Below, piece by piece: positions 52,574 to 62,946 of a stretch of 64,000 bases of DNA. This DNA is from Henricia sp. BOLD:AAB3569 (Eukaryota > Echinodermata > Asteroidea > Spinulosida > Echinasteridae). The notes under the pieces were generated by a model, which worked only from the letters and a program-made list of their open reading frames with translations, was not told the origin of the DNA and did no database searches. Within the stretch, counting starts at the first letter, position 1. Every line of letters starts with the position of its first letter. Both the position numbers and the translations under genes were made by a program. The stretch is taken from the NCBI GenBank assembly GCA_037783545.1, contig JBBELK010001061.1, positions 1-64,000 on the forward strand, written 5' to 3'.

Positions 52574-54654
52574 TCACGCAAACCGTGGCTGTCTGTACAC
52601 AGCTCTTTGGGGTACTCCTGAGTTGTGCGCATGCTCAGTCATTCGGACTGTCGTTAACGCACCGCAGTTTGGCTCGGCAATTTGGTCAAAGTGTGGTCCA
52701 AACGTCGGCAAATTTGGAGGTCGAACAATTTTCCGACGAACTTCAAATTTTGCATGCCCTAAACTCTCTATATTGCGCACTTGTCATAAAAAATTGACAG
52801 ACTTTCGCCGGGAAATGGCAGAGAAATTTTTAAAGTTTGAAAAAAACTGGGTTGAGGCTTCCTGACTGCTCTCACGCAAACCGTGGCTGTCTGTACACAC
52901 CTCTTTGGGGTACTCCTGAGTTGTGCGCATGCTCAGTCATTCGGACTGTCGTTAACGCACCGCAGTTTGGCTCGGCAATTTGGTCAAAGTGTGGTCCAAA
53001 CGTCGGCAAATTTGGAGGTCGAAAAATGTTCCGACGAACTTCAAATTTTGCATGCCCTAAACTCTCTATATTGCGCACTTGTCATAAAAAATTGACAGAC
53101 TTTCGCCGGGAAATGGCAAAGAAATTTCAAAGTTTAGAAAAAACTGGGTTGAGGCTTCCTGACTGCTCTCACGCAAACCGTGGCTGTCTGTACACACCTC
53201 TTTGGGGTACTCCTGAGTTGTGCGCATGCTCAGTCATTCGGACTGTCGTTACCGCACCGCAGTTTGGCTCGGCAATTTGGTCAAAGTGTAGTCCAAACGT
53301 CGGCAAATTTGGAGGTCGAAAAATGTTCCGACGAACTTCAAATTTTGCATGCCCTAAACTCTCTATATTGCGCACTTGTCATACAAAATTGACAGACTTT
53401 CGCCGGGAAATGGCAGAGAAATTTCAAAGTTTGAAAAAAACTGGGTTGAGGCTTCCTGACTGCTCTCACGCAAACCGTGGCTGTCTGTACACACCTCTTT
53501 GGGGTACTCCTGAGTTGTGCGCATGCTCAGTCATTCGGACTGTCGTTAACGCACCGCAGTTTGGCTCGGCAATTTGGTCAAAGTGTGGTCCAAACGTCGG
53601 CAAATTTGGAGGTCGAAAAATGTTCCGACGAACTTCAAATTTTGCATTCCCTAAACTCTCTATATTGCGCACTTGTCATAAAAAATTGACAGACTTTCGC
53701 CGGGAAATGGCAGAGAAATTTCAAAGTTTAGAAAAAACTGGGTTGAGGCTTCCTGACTGCTCTCACGCAAACCGTGGCTGTCTGTACACACCTCTTTGGG
53801 GTACTCCTGAGTTGTGCGCATGCTCAGTCATTCGGACTGTCGTTAACGCACCGCAGTTTGGCTCGGCAATTTGGTCAAAGTGTGGTCCAAACGTCGGCAA
53901 ATTTGGAGGTCGAAAAATGTTCCGACGAACTTCAAATTTTGCATGCCCTAAACTCTCTATATTGCGCACTTGTCATAAAAAATTGACAGACTTTCGCCAT
54001 GAAATGGCAGAGAAATTTCAAAGTTTAGAAAAAACTGGGTTAAGGCTTCCTGACTGCTCTCACGCAAACCGTGGCTGTCTGTACACACCTCTTTGGGTAC
54101 TCCTGAGTTGTGCGCATGCTCAGTCATTCGGACTGTCGTTAACGCACCGCAGTTTGGCTCGGCAATTTGGTCAAAGTGTGGTCCAAACGTCGGCAAATTT
54201 GGAGGTCGAAAAATGTTCCGACGAACTTCAAATTTTGCATGCCCTAAACTCTCTATATTGCGCACTTGTCATAAAAAATTGACAGACTTTCGCCGGGAAA
54301 TGGCAGAGAAATTTCAAAGTTTAGAAAAAAACTGGGTTGAGGCTTCCTGACTGCCTTCACGCAAACCGTGGCTGTCTGTACACACCTCTTTGGGGTACTC
54401 CTGAGTTGTGCGCATGCTCAGTCATTCGGACTGTCGTTAACGCACCGCAGTTTGGCTCGGCAATTTGGTCAAAGTGTGGTCCAAACGTCGGCAAATTTGG
54501 AGGTCGAAAAATGTTCCGACGAACTTCAAATTTTGCATGCCCTAAACTCTCTATATTGCGCACTTGTCATAAAAAATTGACAGACTTTCGCCGGGAAATG
54601 GCAGAGAAATTTTCAAAGTTTAGAAAAAACTGGGTTGAGGCTTCCTGACTGCTC
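52574..54654 (+). repeat. 19-unit-spaced segmental duplication, copy 1
   Basis: This run carries, in order, GAACAATTTTCCG, TTTTTAAAGTTTGAAA, GGCAAAGAAA, GTTACCGC with CATACAAAATTG, GCATTCCC, CTTTGGGTACTCC (one G lost) and CTGCCTTCACG. The same order recurs at 58,219 onward with a constant +5,645 bp offset. Shared rare variants in the same order are strong evidence of block duplication. Copy-specific differences include CACAGCTC (52,600), GTGTAGTCC (53,288) and CGCCATGAAATGG (53,997). Confidence 0.93.
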
Positions 54655-57600
54655 TCACGCAAACCGTGGCTGTCTGTACACACCTCTTTGGGGTACTCCT
54701 GAGTTGTGCGCATGCTCAGTCATTCGGACTGTCGTTAACGCACCGCAGTTTGGCTCGGCAATTTGGTCAAAGTGTGGTCCAAACGTCGGCAAATTTGGAG
54801 GTCGAAAAATGTTCCGACGAACTTCAAATTTTGCATGCCCTAAACTCTCTATATTGCGCACTTGTCATAAAAAATTGACAGACTTTCGCCGGGAAATGGC
54901 AGAGAAATTTCAAAGTTTAGAAAAAACTGGGTTGAGGCTTCCTGACTGCTCTCACGCAAACCGTGGCTGTCTGTACACACCTCTTTGGAGTACTCCTGAG
55001 TTGTGCGCATGCTCAGTCATTCGGACTGTCGTTAACGCACCGCAGTTTGGCTCGGCAATTTGGTCAAAGTGTGGTCCAAACGTCGGCAAATTTGGAGGTC
55101 GAAAAATGTTCCGACGAACTTCAAATTGTGCATTCCCTAAACTCTCTATATTGCGCACTTGTCATAAAAAATTGACAGACTTTCGCCGGGAAATGGCAGA
55201 GAAATTTCAAAGTTTAGAAAAAACTGGGTTGAGGCTTCCTGACTGCTCTCACGCAAACCGTGGCTGTCTGTACACACCTCTTTGGGGTACTCCTGAGTTG
55301 TGCGCATGCTCAGTCATTCGGACTGTCGTTAACGCACCGCAGTTTGGCTCGGCAATTTGGTCAAAGTGTGGTCCAAACGTCGGCAAATTTGGAGGTCGAA
55401 AAATGTTCCGACGAACTTCAAATTTTGCATGCCCTAAACTCTCTATATTGCGCACTTGTCATAACAAATTGACAGACTTTCGCCGGGAAATGGCAGAGAA
55501 ATTTCAAAGTTTAGAAAAAACTGGGTTGAGGCTTCCTGACTGCTCTCACGCAAACCGTGGCTGTCTGTACACACCTCTTTGGGGTACTCCTGAGTTGTGC
55601 GCATGCTCAGTCATTCGGACTGTCGTTAACGCACCGCAGTTTGGCTCGGCAATTTGGTCAAAGTGTGGTCCAAACGTCGGCAAATTTGGAGGTCGAAAAA
55701 TGTTCCGACGAACTTCAAATTTTGCATGCCCTAAACTCTCTATATTGCGCACTTGTCATAAAAAATTGACAGACTTTCGCCGGGAAATGGCAGAGAAATT
55801 TCAAAGTTTAGAAAAAACTGGGTTGAGGCTTCCTGACTGCTCTCACGCAAACCGTGGCTGTCTGTACACACCTCTTTGGGGTACTCCTGAGTTGTGCGCA
55901 TGCTCAGTCATTCGGACTGTCGTTAACGCACCGCAGTTTGGCTCGGCAATTTGGTCAAAGTGTGGTCCAAACGTCGGCAAATTTGGAGGTCGAAAAATGT
56001 TCAGACGAACTTCAAATTTTGCATGCCCTAAACTCTCTATATTGCGCACTTGTCATAAAAAATTGACAGACTTTCGCCGGGAAATGGCAGAGAAATTTCA
56101 AAGTTTAGAAAAAACTGGGTTGAGGCTTCCTGACTGCTCTCACGCAAACCGTGGCTGTCTGTACACACCTCTTTGGGGTACTCCTGAGTTGTGCGCATGC
56201 TCAGTCATTCGGACTGTCGTTAACGCACCGCAGTTTGGCTCGGCAATTTGGTCAAAGTGTGGTCCAAACGTCGGCAAATTTGGAGGTCGAAAAATGTTCC
56301 GACGAACTTCAAATTTTGCATGCCCTAAACTCTCTATATTGCGCACTTGTCATAAAAAATTGACAGACTTTCGCCGGGAAATGGCAGAGAAATTTCAAAG
56401 TTTAGAAAAAACTGGGTTAAGGCTTCCTGACCGCTCTCACGCAAACCGTGGCTGTCTGTACACACCTCTTTGGGTACTCCTGAGTTGTGCGCATGCTCAG
56501 TCATTCGGACTGTCGTTAACGCACCGCAGTTTGGCTCGGCAATTTGGTCAAAGTGTGGTCCAAACGTCGGCAAATTTGGAGGTCGAAAAATGTTCCGACG
56601 AACTTCAAATTTTGCATGCCCTAAACTCTCTATATTGCGCACTTGTCATAAAAAATTGACAGACTTTCGCCGGGAAATGGCAGAGAAATTTCAAAGTTTA
56701 GAAAAAAACTGGGTTGAGGCTTCCTGACTGCCTTCACGCAAACCGTGGCTGTCTGTACACACCTCTTTGGGGTACTCCTGAGTTGTGCGCATGCTCAGTC
56801 ATTCGGACTGTCGTTAACGCACCGCAGTTTGGCTCGGCAATTTGGTCAAAGTGTGGTCCAAACGTCGGCAAATTTGGAGGTCGAAAAATGTTCCGACGAA
56901 CTTCAAATTTTGCATGCCCTAAACTCTCTATATTGCGCACTTGTCATAAAAAATTGACAGACTTTCGCCGGGAAATGGCAGAGAAATTTCAAAGTTTAGA
57001 AAAAACTGGGTTGAGGCTTCCTGACTGCTCTCACGCAAACCGTGGCTGTCTGTACACACCTCTTTGGGGTACTCCTGAGTTGTGCGCATGCTCAGTCATT
57101 CGGACTGTCGTTAACGCACCGCAGTTTGGCTCGGCAATTTGGTCAAAGTGTGGTCCAAACGTCGGCAAATTTGGAGGTCGAAAAATGTTCCGACGAACTT
57201 CAAATTTTGCATGCCCTAAACTCTCTATATTGCGCACTTGTCATAAAAAATTGACAGACTTTCGCCGGGAAATGGCAGAGAAATTTCAAAGTTTAGAAAA
57301 AACTGGGTTGAGGCTTCCTGACTGCTCTCACGCAAACCGTGGCTGTCTGTACACACCTCTTTGGAGTACTCCTGAGTTGTGCGCATGCTCAGTCATTCGG
57401 ACTGTCGTTAACGCACCGCAGTTTGGCTCGGCAATTTGGTCAAAGTGTGGTCCAAACGTCGGCAAATTTGGAGGTCGAAAAATGTTCCGACGAACTTCAA
57501 ATTGTGCATTCCCTAAACTCTCTATATTGCGCACTTGTCATAAAAAAATGACAGACTTTCGCCGGGAAATGGCAGAGAAATTTCAAAGTTTAGAAAAAAC

Positions 57601-58218
57601 TGGGTTGAGGCTTCCTGACTGCTCTCACGCAAACCGTGGCTGTCTGTACACACCTCTTTGGGGTACTCCTGAGTTGTGCGCATGCTCAGTCATTCGGACT
57701 GTCGTTAACGCACCGCAGTTTGGCTCGGCAATTTGGTCAAAGTGTGGTCCAAACGTCGGCAAATTTGGAGGTCGAAAAATGTTCCGACGAACTTCAAATT
57801 TTGCATGCCCTAAACTCTCTATATTGCGCACTTGTCATAAAAAATTGACAGACTTTCGCCGGGAAATGGCAGAGAAATTTCAAAGTTTAGAAAAAACTGG
57901 GTTGAGGCTTCCTGACTGCTCTCACGCAAACCGTGGCTGTCTGTACACACCTCTTTGGGGTACTCCTGAGTTGTGCGCATGCTCAGTCATTCGGACTGTC
58001 GTTAACGCACCGCAGTTTGGCTCGGCAATTTGGTCAAAGTGTGGTCCAAACGTCGGCAAATTTGGAGGTCGAAAAATGTTCCGACGAACTTCAAATTTTG
58101 CATGCCCTAAACTCTCTATATTGCGCACTTGTCATAAAAAATTGACAGACTTTCGCCGGGAAATGGCAGAGAAATTTCAAAGTTTAGAAAAAACTGGGTT
58201 GAGGCTTCCTGACTGCTC

Positions 58219-60279
58219 TCACGCAAACCGTGGCTGTCTGTACACACCTCTTTGGGGTACTCCTGAGTTGTGCGCATGCTCAGTCATTCGGACTGTCGTT
58301 AACGCACCGCAGTTTGGCTCGGCAATTTGGTCAAAGTGTGGTCCAAACGTCGGCAAATTTGGAGGTCGAACAATTTTCCGACGAACTTCAAATTTTGCAT
58401 GCCCTAAACTCTCTATATTGCGCATTTGTCATAAAAAATTGACAGACTTTCGCCGGGAAATGGCAGAGAAATTTTTAAAGTTTGAAAAAAACTGGGTTGA
58501 GGCTTCCTGACTGCTCTCACGCAAACCGTGGCTGTCTGTACACACCTCTTTGGGGTACTCCTGAGTTGTGCGCATGCTCAGTCATTCGGACTGTCGTTAA
58601 CGCACCGCAGTTTGGCTCGGCAATTTGGTCAAAGTGTGGTCCAAACGTCGGCAAATTTGGAGGTCGAAAAATGTTCCGACGAACTTCAAATTTTGCATGC
58701 CCTAAACTCTCTATATTGCGCACTTGTCATAAAAAATTGACAGACTTTCGCCGGGAAATGGCAAAGAAATTTCAAAGTTTAGAAAAAACTGGGTTGAGGC
58801 TTCCTGACTGCTCTCACGCAAACCGTGGCTGTCTGTACACACCTCTTTGGGGTACTCCTGAGTTGTGCGCATGCTCAGTCATTCGGACTGTCGTTACCGC
58901 ACCGCAGTTTGGCTCGGCAATTTGGTCAAAGTGTGGTCCAAACGTCGGCAAATTTGGAGGTCGAAAAATGTTCCGACGAACTTCAAATTTTGCATGCCCT
59001 AAACTCTCTATATTGCGCACTTGTCATACAAAATTGACAGACTTTCGCCGGGAAATGGCAGAGAAATTTCAAAGTTTGAAAAAAACTGGGTTGAGGCTTC
59101 CTGACTGCTCTCACGCAAACCGTGGCTGTCTGTACACACCTCTTTGGGGTACTCCTGAGTTGTGCGCATGCTCAGTCATTCGGACTGTCGTTAACGCACC
59201 GCAGTTTGGCTCGGCAATTTGGTCAAAGTGTGGTCCAAACGTCGGCAAATTTGGAGGTCGAAAAATGTTCCGACGAACTTCAAATTTTGCATTCCCTAAA
59301 CTCTCTATATTGCGCACTTGTCATAAAAAATTGACAGACTTTCGCCGGGAAATGGCAGAGAAATTTCAAAGTTTAGAAAAAACTGGGTTGAGGCTTCCTG
59401 ACTGCTCTCACGCAAACCGTGGCTGTCTGTACACACCTCTTTGGGGTACTCCTGAGTTGTGCGCATGCTCAGTCATTCGGACTGTCGTTAACGCACCGCA
59501 GTTTGGCTCGGCAATTTGGTCAAAGTGTGGTCCAAACGTCGGCAAATTTGGAGGTCGAAAAATGTTCCGACGAACTTCAAATTTTGCATGCCCTAAACTC
59601 TCTATATTGCGCACTTGTCATAAAAAATTGACAGACTTTCGCCGGGAAATGGCAGAGAAATTTCAAAGTTTAGAAAAAACTGGGTTAAGGCTTCCTGACT
59701 GCTCTCATGCAAACCGTGGCTGTCTGTACACACCTCTTTGGGTACTCCTGAGTTGTGCGCATGCTCAGTCATTCGGACTGTCGTTAACGCACCGCAGTTT
59801 GGCTCGGCAATTTGGTCAAAGTGTGGTCCAAACGTCGGCAAATTTGGAGGTCGAAAAATGTTCCGACGAACTTCAAATTTTGCATGCCCTAAACTCTCTA
59901 TATTGCGCACTTGTCATAAAAAATTGACAGACTTTCGCCGGGAAATGGCAGAGAAATGTCAAAGTTTAGAAAAAAACTGGGTTGAGGCTTCCTGACTGCC
60001 TTCACGCAAACCGTGGCTGTCTGTACACACCTCTTTGGGGTACTCCTGAGTTGTGCGCATGCTCAGTCATTCGGACTGTCGTTAACGCACCGCAGTTTGG
60101 CTCGGCAATTTGGTCAAAGTGTGGTCCAAACGTCGGCAAATTTGGAGGTCGAAAAATGTTGCATGCCCTAAACTCTCTATATTGCGCACTTGTCATAAAA
60201 AATTGACAGACTTTCGCCGGGAAATGGCAGAGAAATTTCAAAGTTTAGAAAAAACTGGGTTGAGGCTTCCTGACTGCTC
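58219..60279 (+). repeat. 19-unit-spaced segmental duplication, copy 2
   Basis: This is the counterpart of 52,574-54,654 at +5,645 bp, with the same ordered series of rare variants. Its own changes include GCGCATTTGTC (58,423), CTCTCATGC (59,705), AGAAATGTC (59,957) and a 19-bp deletion near 60,158 that shortens the last unit to 278 bp. Matching markers continue past this segment into the CTTTGGAGTAC unit at 60,577. Confidence 0.93.
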
Positions 60280-61467
60280 TCACGCAAACCGTGGCTGTCT
60301 GTACACACCTCTTTGGGGTACTCCTGAGTTGTGCGCATGCTCAGTCATTCGGACTGTCGTTAACGCACCGCAGTTTGGCTCGGCAATTTGGTCAAAGTGT
60401 GGTCCAAACGTCGGCAAATTTGGAGGTCGAAAAATGTTCCGACGAACTTCAAATTTTGCATGCCCTAAACTCTCTATATTGCGCACTTGTCATAAAAAAT
60501 TGACAGACTTTCGCCGGGAAATGGCAGAGAAATTTCAAAGTTTAGAAAAAACTGGGTTGAGGCTTCCTGACTGCTCTCACGCAAACCGTGGCTGTCTGTA
60601 CACACCTCTTTGGAGTACTCCTGAGTTGTGCGCATGCTCAGTCATTCGGACTGTCGTTAACGCACCGCAGTTTGGCTCGGCAATTTGGTCAAAGTGTGGT
60701 CCAAACGTCGGCAAATTTGGAGGTCGAAAAATGTTCCGACGAACTTCAAATTTTGCATGCCCTAAACTCTCTATATTGCGCACTTGTCATAAAAAATTGA
60801 CAGACTTTCGCCGGGAAATGGCAGAGAAATTTCAAAGTTTAGAAAAAACTGGGTTGAGGCTTCCTGACTGCTCTCACGCAAACCGTGGCTGTCTGTACAC
60901 ACCTCTTTGGGGTACTCCTGAGTTGTGCGCATGCTCAGTCATTCGGACTGTCGTTAACGCACCGCAGTTTGGCTCGGCAATTTGGTCAAAGTGTGGTCCA
61001 AACGTCGGCAAATTTGGAGGTCGAAAAATGTTCCGACGAACTTCAAATTTTGCATGCCCTAAACTCTCTATATTGCGCACTTGTCATAAAAAATTGACAG
61101 ACTTTCGCCGGGAAATGGCAGAGAAATTTCAAAGTTTAGAAAAAACTGGGTTGAGGCTTCCTGACTGCTCTCACGCAAACCGTGGCTGTCTGTACACACC
61201 TCTTTGGGGTACTCCTGAGTTGTGCGCATGCTCAGTCATTCGGACTGTCGTTAACGCACCGCAGTTTGGCTCGGCAATTTGGTCAAAGTGTGGTCCAAAC
61301 GTCGGCAAATTTGGAGGTCGAAAAATGTTCCGACGAACTTCAAATTTTGCATTCCCTAAACTCTCTATATTGCGCACTTGTCATAAAAAATTGACAGACT
61401 TTCGCCGGGAAATGGCAGAGAAATTTCAAAGTTTAGAAAAAACTGGGTTGAGGCTTCCTGACTGCTC

Positions 61468-61562
61468 TCACGCAAACCGTGGCTGTCTGTACACACCTCT
61501 TTGGGGTACTCCTGAGTTGTGCGCATGCTCAGTCATTCGTACTGTCGTTGACGCACCCCAGT
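61468..61562 (+). repeat. Terminal partial monomer abutting the LINE
   Basis: The last copy starts normally and follows the consensus for about 95 bp. It then shows three substitutions close together, at 61,540 (G to T), 61,550 (A to G) and 61,558 (G to C). Homology ends after CAGT at 61,562. The remaining two thirds of the unit is absent and is replaced by a 10-nt unique stretch (61,563-61,572) and the ORF1 start codon. The extra divergence in the last 25 bp fits a boundary that does not exchange with the rest of the array. Confidence 0.9.
61520..61534 (+). promoter_or_regulatory. Candidate promoter core in the terminal monomer (NRF1-like plus initiator-like)
   Basis: TGCGCATGCTCA at 61,520-61,531 matches the NRF1 consensus YGCGCAYGCGCR at 11 of 12 positions. 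It overlaps TCAGTC at 61,529-61,534, which fits the arthropod-type initiator TCAKTY. The same pair occurs in nearly every unit of the array. This copy ends 42 bp upstream of the ORF1 start codon, so initiation at the A of TCAGTC would leave a leader of about 42 nt. NRF1-family proteins occur across animals. Promoter function is inferred from motif matches and position only. Confidence 0.35.
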
Positions 61563-61572
61563 GCCGTGAACC

Positions 61573-62910
61573 ATGAACGACGCTAATTCAACGCTGAAGA
61601 GGGAGCTGACTGTGACTTTGGACCTGCCCAGCAAGTTGAACTACCAGGATGTCTGCCGAACCATTGCGTCTACCCTTCCCGACGGCGAGATCAAGTGCCT
61701 CCAACAACTCGGAGACCTGCGATGGCTTGTGACGCCGAGGACCGCCGCCGGGAGGAAGAAGATCCTGGAAACTCAACTTGCCGCGGGGAATGTCAGGTTT
61801 AACGCCAGCCCGGTGCAGCGACCAGTAGACTACGTTACCGTTAGTTACGCACCCTACGAAATGGAGGATCGGCCTATCATCACACTTCTTGGACAGTACG
61901 GTACGGTGTTGGGAGTACGACGGGGACACTGGGTATTGCATCCAACGTGGGAAAACGGCATGCGGCATATCCGCATGCATGTCGACAAGGCCATCCCGTC
62001 GTACGTGTGGGTCGGGGGTTACCAATTAAAGGTACGTTACAACGGCCAAGTAGAGACCTGCCGGCGGTGTGGAGCGCCCGGGCATAAGGCGGCTTTTTGT
62101 GTCCAGATTCGCTGCTATAACTGCGGTGAAGCTGGGCACCGCAGCAACATTTGCCCGAAGCCGCCTCGACACCAACAGACCTGGGCGCAGAGAGTCGGCA
62201 ATAACATCCAGCATAGAGACAATGTAAGCATTCATTCAGACACCGACTCCGATGATACCGCCGACACCCCGACCCCCACCACAACCCCAACACCGGCAGC
62301 CCGCACCGTGCCTGGCCCGGGACCGCAACGCGCTGGACCGAGCAATGCTGCGCAACCAAAACCCGCAGGAACCAGCGCGGAACGTACCCCGGGACCACAG
62401 AACGCCGGTCCTCCATCAGCCGCTGCACCGGGACAAAAATCCGCGCCCCGTCCAGTTCCACGCAAGAACACTCCTGTGAGAAAACCAAACATGGGACGAG
62501 GCTCGGCTCTGCCTGGCCGGACAGCTCCCTCTTCACCACCCGGCAAGACCGCACCCAAGGCCCCACCACCAACCAAGCCTGCACCGCCCCCGCCATTGGC
62601 ACCCGCCACGACTCCTGCTCCGGCAAAAGGACCGCGTCCGCCCAGGAAAGGAATAAACAAGGCAGACGCAACGCGTTCCTGGGCGGAACGGTCTATGTTT
62701 GAAGTACTTTTGGACGAAATGGACTCAATTATAACTTCGGGGCCTCTTGTCATCAACGAGACCCCGTTGTCGGAGCGGGAGTCCACGGACTCGGACAAGG
62801 ACTCAGTCGTCTCAATGATTTCAAGCAAGCGGGGGCGGTCGTCGTCTGACGAACAGCAGGGTGGTGTGTGGGAAACCAAAAAGAACTGCCGTAAGGCCAA
62901 GAAGAAATGA
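61573..62910 (+). CDS. LINE ORF1: gag-like RNA-binding protein with two CCHC zinc knuckles
   Basis: This is a 445-residue protein, probably the nucleic-acid-binding chaperone that packages LINE RNA in the cytoplasm. Residues about 10-158 form a folded region of alternating strands and helices, possibly RRM-like, similar in layout to Tx1-type ORF1 proteins. Two zinc knuckles of the form CX2CX4HX4C follow: C163, C166, H171, C176 and C181, C184, H189, C194. Residues about 225-360 are low-complexity, rich in Pro, Ala, Thr and Gly, and likely disordered. A short acidic and serine-rich part (about 375-415) precedes a basic tail containing KRGRSSS and ending in KAKKK. The ATG at 61,573 is chosen because it is the first in frame, has A at -3, and lies 10 nt after the repeat ends. 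The frame is uninterrupted. The coding sequence looks clearly more GC-rich than ORF2. Confidence 0.92.
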   Translation: MNDANSTLKRELTVTLDLPSKLNYQDVCRTIASTLPDGEIKCLQQLGDLRWLVTPRTAAGRKKILETQLAAGNVRFNASPVQRPVDYVTVSYAPYEMEDRPIITLLGQYGTVLGVRRGHWVLHPTWENGMRHIRMHVDKAIPSYVWVGGYQLKVRYNGQVETCRRCGAPGHKAAFCVQIRCYNCGEAGHRSNICPKPPRHQQTWAQRVGNNIQHRDNVSIHSDTDSDDTADTPTPTTTPTPAARTVPGPGPQRAGPSNAAQPKPAGTSAERTPGPQNAGPPSAAAPGQKSAPRPVPRKNTPVRKPNMGRGSALPGRTAPSSPPGKTAPKAPPPTKPAPPPPLAPATTPAPAKGPRPPRKGINKADATRSWAERSMFEVLLDEMDSIITSGPLVINETPLSERESTDSDKDSVVSMISSKRGRSSSDEQQGGVWETKKNCRKAKKK

Positions 62911-62946
62911 GAATTGGTTTGGGGTTTTTAACAAATCCTATAAATA
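62911..62946 (+). other. ORF1-ORF2 intercistronic spacer
   Basis: Thirty-six nucleotides separate the ORF1 stop (TGA, 62,908-62,910) from the ORF2 start. Both ORFs are in the same frame, but the spacer holds two more in-frame stops (TAA at 62,929 and 62,941), so simple readthrough or a frameshift would not make a fusion. ORF2 is therefore probably translated by reinitiation or internal initiation, as known for other bicistronic LINEs. The spacer is AT-rich and ends in TATAAATA directly before the ATG. Confidence 0.85.

Larger units (their letters stand above)
51979..61467 (+). repeat. LINE-proximal, more diverged array domain (32 units)
   Basis: Units here carry more private changes than elsewhere, including GCTTTGTCATTC (52,337), AAATATTCC (52,430), CACAGCTC (52,600), GAACAATTTTCCG (52,725 and 58,369), GTTACCGCACC (53,249 and 58,894), GTGTAGTCC (53,288) and GCATTCCC (53,646, 55,131, 57,507, 59,291 and 61,351). 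A 19-bp deletion lies near 60,158. Recurring variants show nested duplications with offsets of 2,376-2,377 bp (8 units) and 5,645 bp (19 units). This end borders the LINE. Confidence 0.9.
1..61562 (+). repeat. Tandem array of ~297-bp units (about 207 copies plus a partial)
   Basis: The same unit recurs head to tail without interruption from the first base until just before ORF1 of the LINE. Taking TCACGCAAAC as unit start, starts fall at 297, 594, 891 and so on, up to 61,468. The spacing is 297 bp, apart from mostly 1-bp indels and two deletions of about 18-19 bp. All units lie in the same orientation, and no unrelated sequence interrupts them. Most copies differ by zero to a few bases. Typical changes are single substitutions and length changes in two A-runs (before CTGGGTTGAGG and after TTGTCAT). 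By structure this is satellite-like DNA. Because the array ends on the LINE ORF1, it may be the LINE's 5' monomer array instead. The left end lies outside the window, so the total copy number is unknown. Confidence 0.98.

Noticed and set aside
1-61562. CRISPR array or rDNA-type gene array
   Set aside because: There are no short repeats separated by unique spacers. The unit shows no recognisable 5S, tRNA, snRNA or histone features, and the adjoining gene is a eukaryotic LINE.
61468-61572. Target-site duplication at the LINE 5' boundary
   Set aside because: The 3' end of the element is outside the window, so no duplication can be compared. None is claimed.
61588-62900. Minus-strand open frames opposite ORF1 (263, 222 and 145 codons)
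   Set aside because: They lie antisense to a GC-rich, proline-rich coding region where antisense stops are rare. Their sequences are low-complexity Gly/Ala/Val or have no recognisable domain, and the plus-strand frame carries clear CCHC motifs.
62939-62946. TATAAATA as a TATA box for ORF2
   Set aside because: It directly abuts the ORF2 ATG, so a start site about 30 bp downstream would fall inside the coding sequence. The AT-rich spacer makes a chance match likely.
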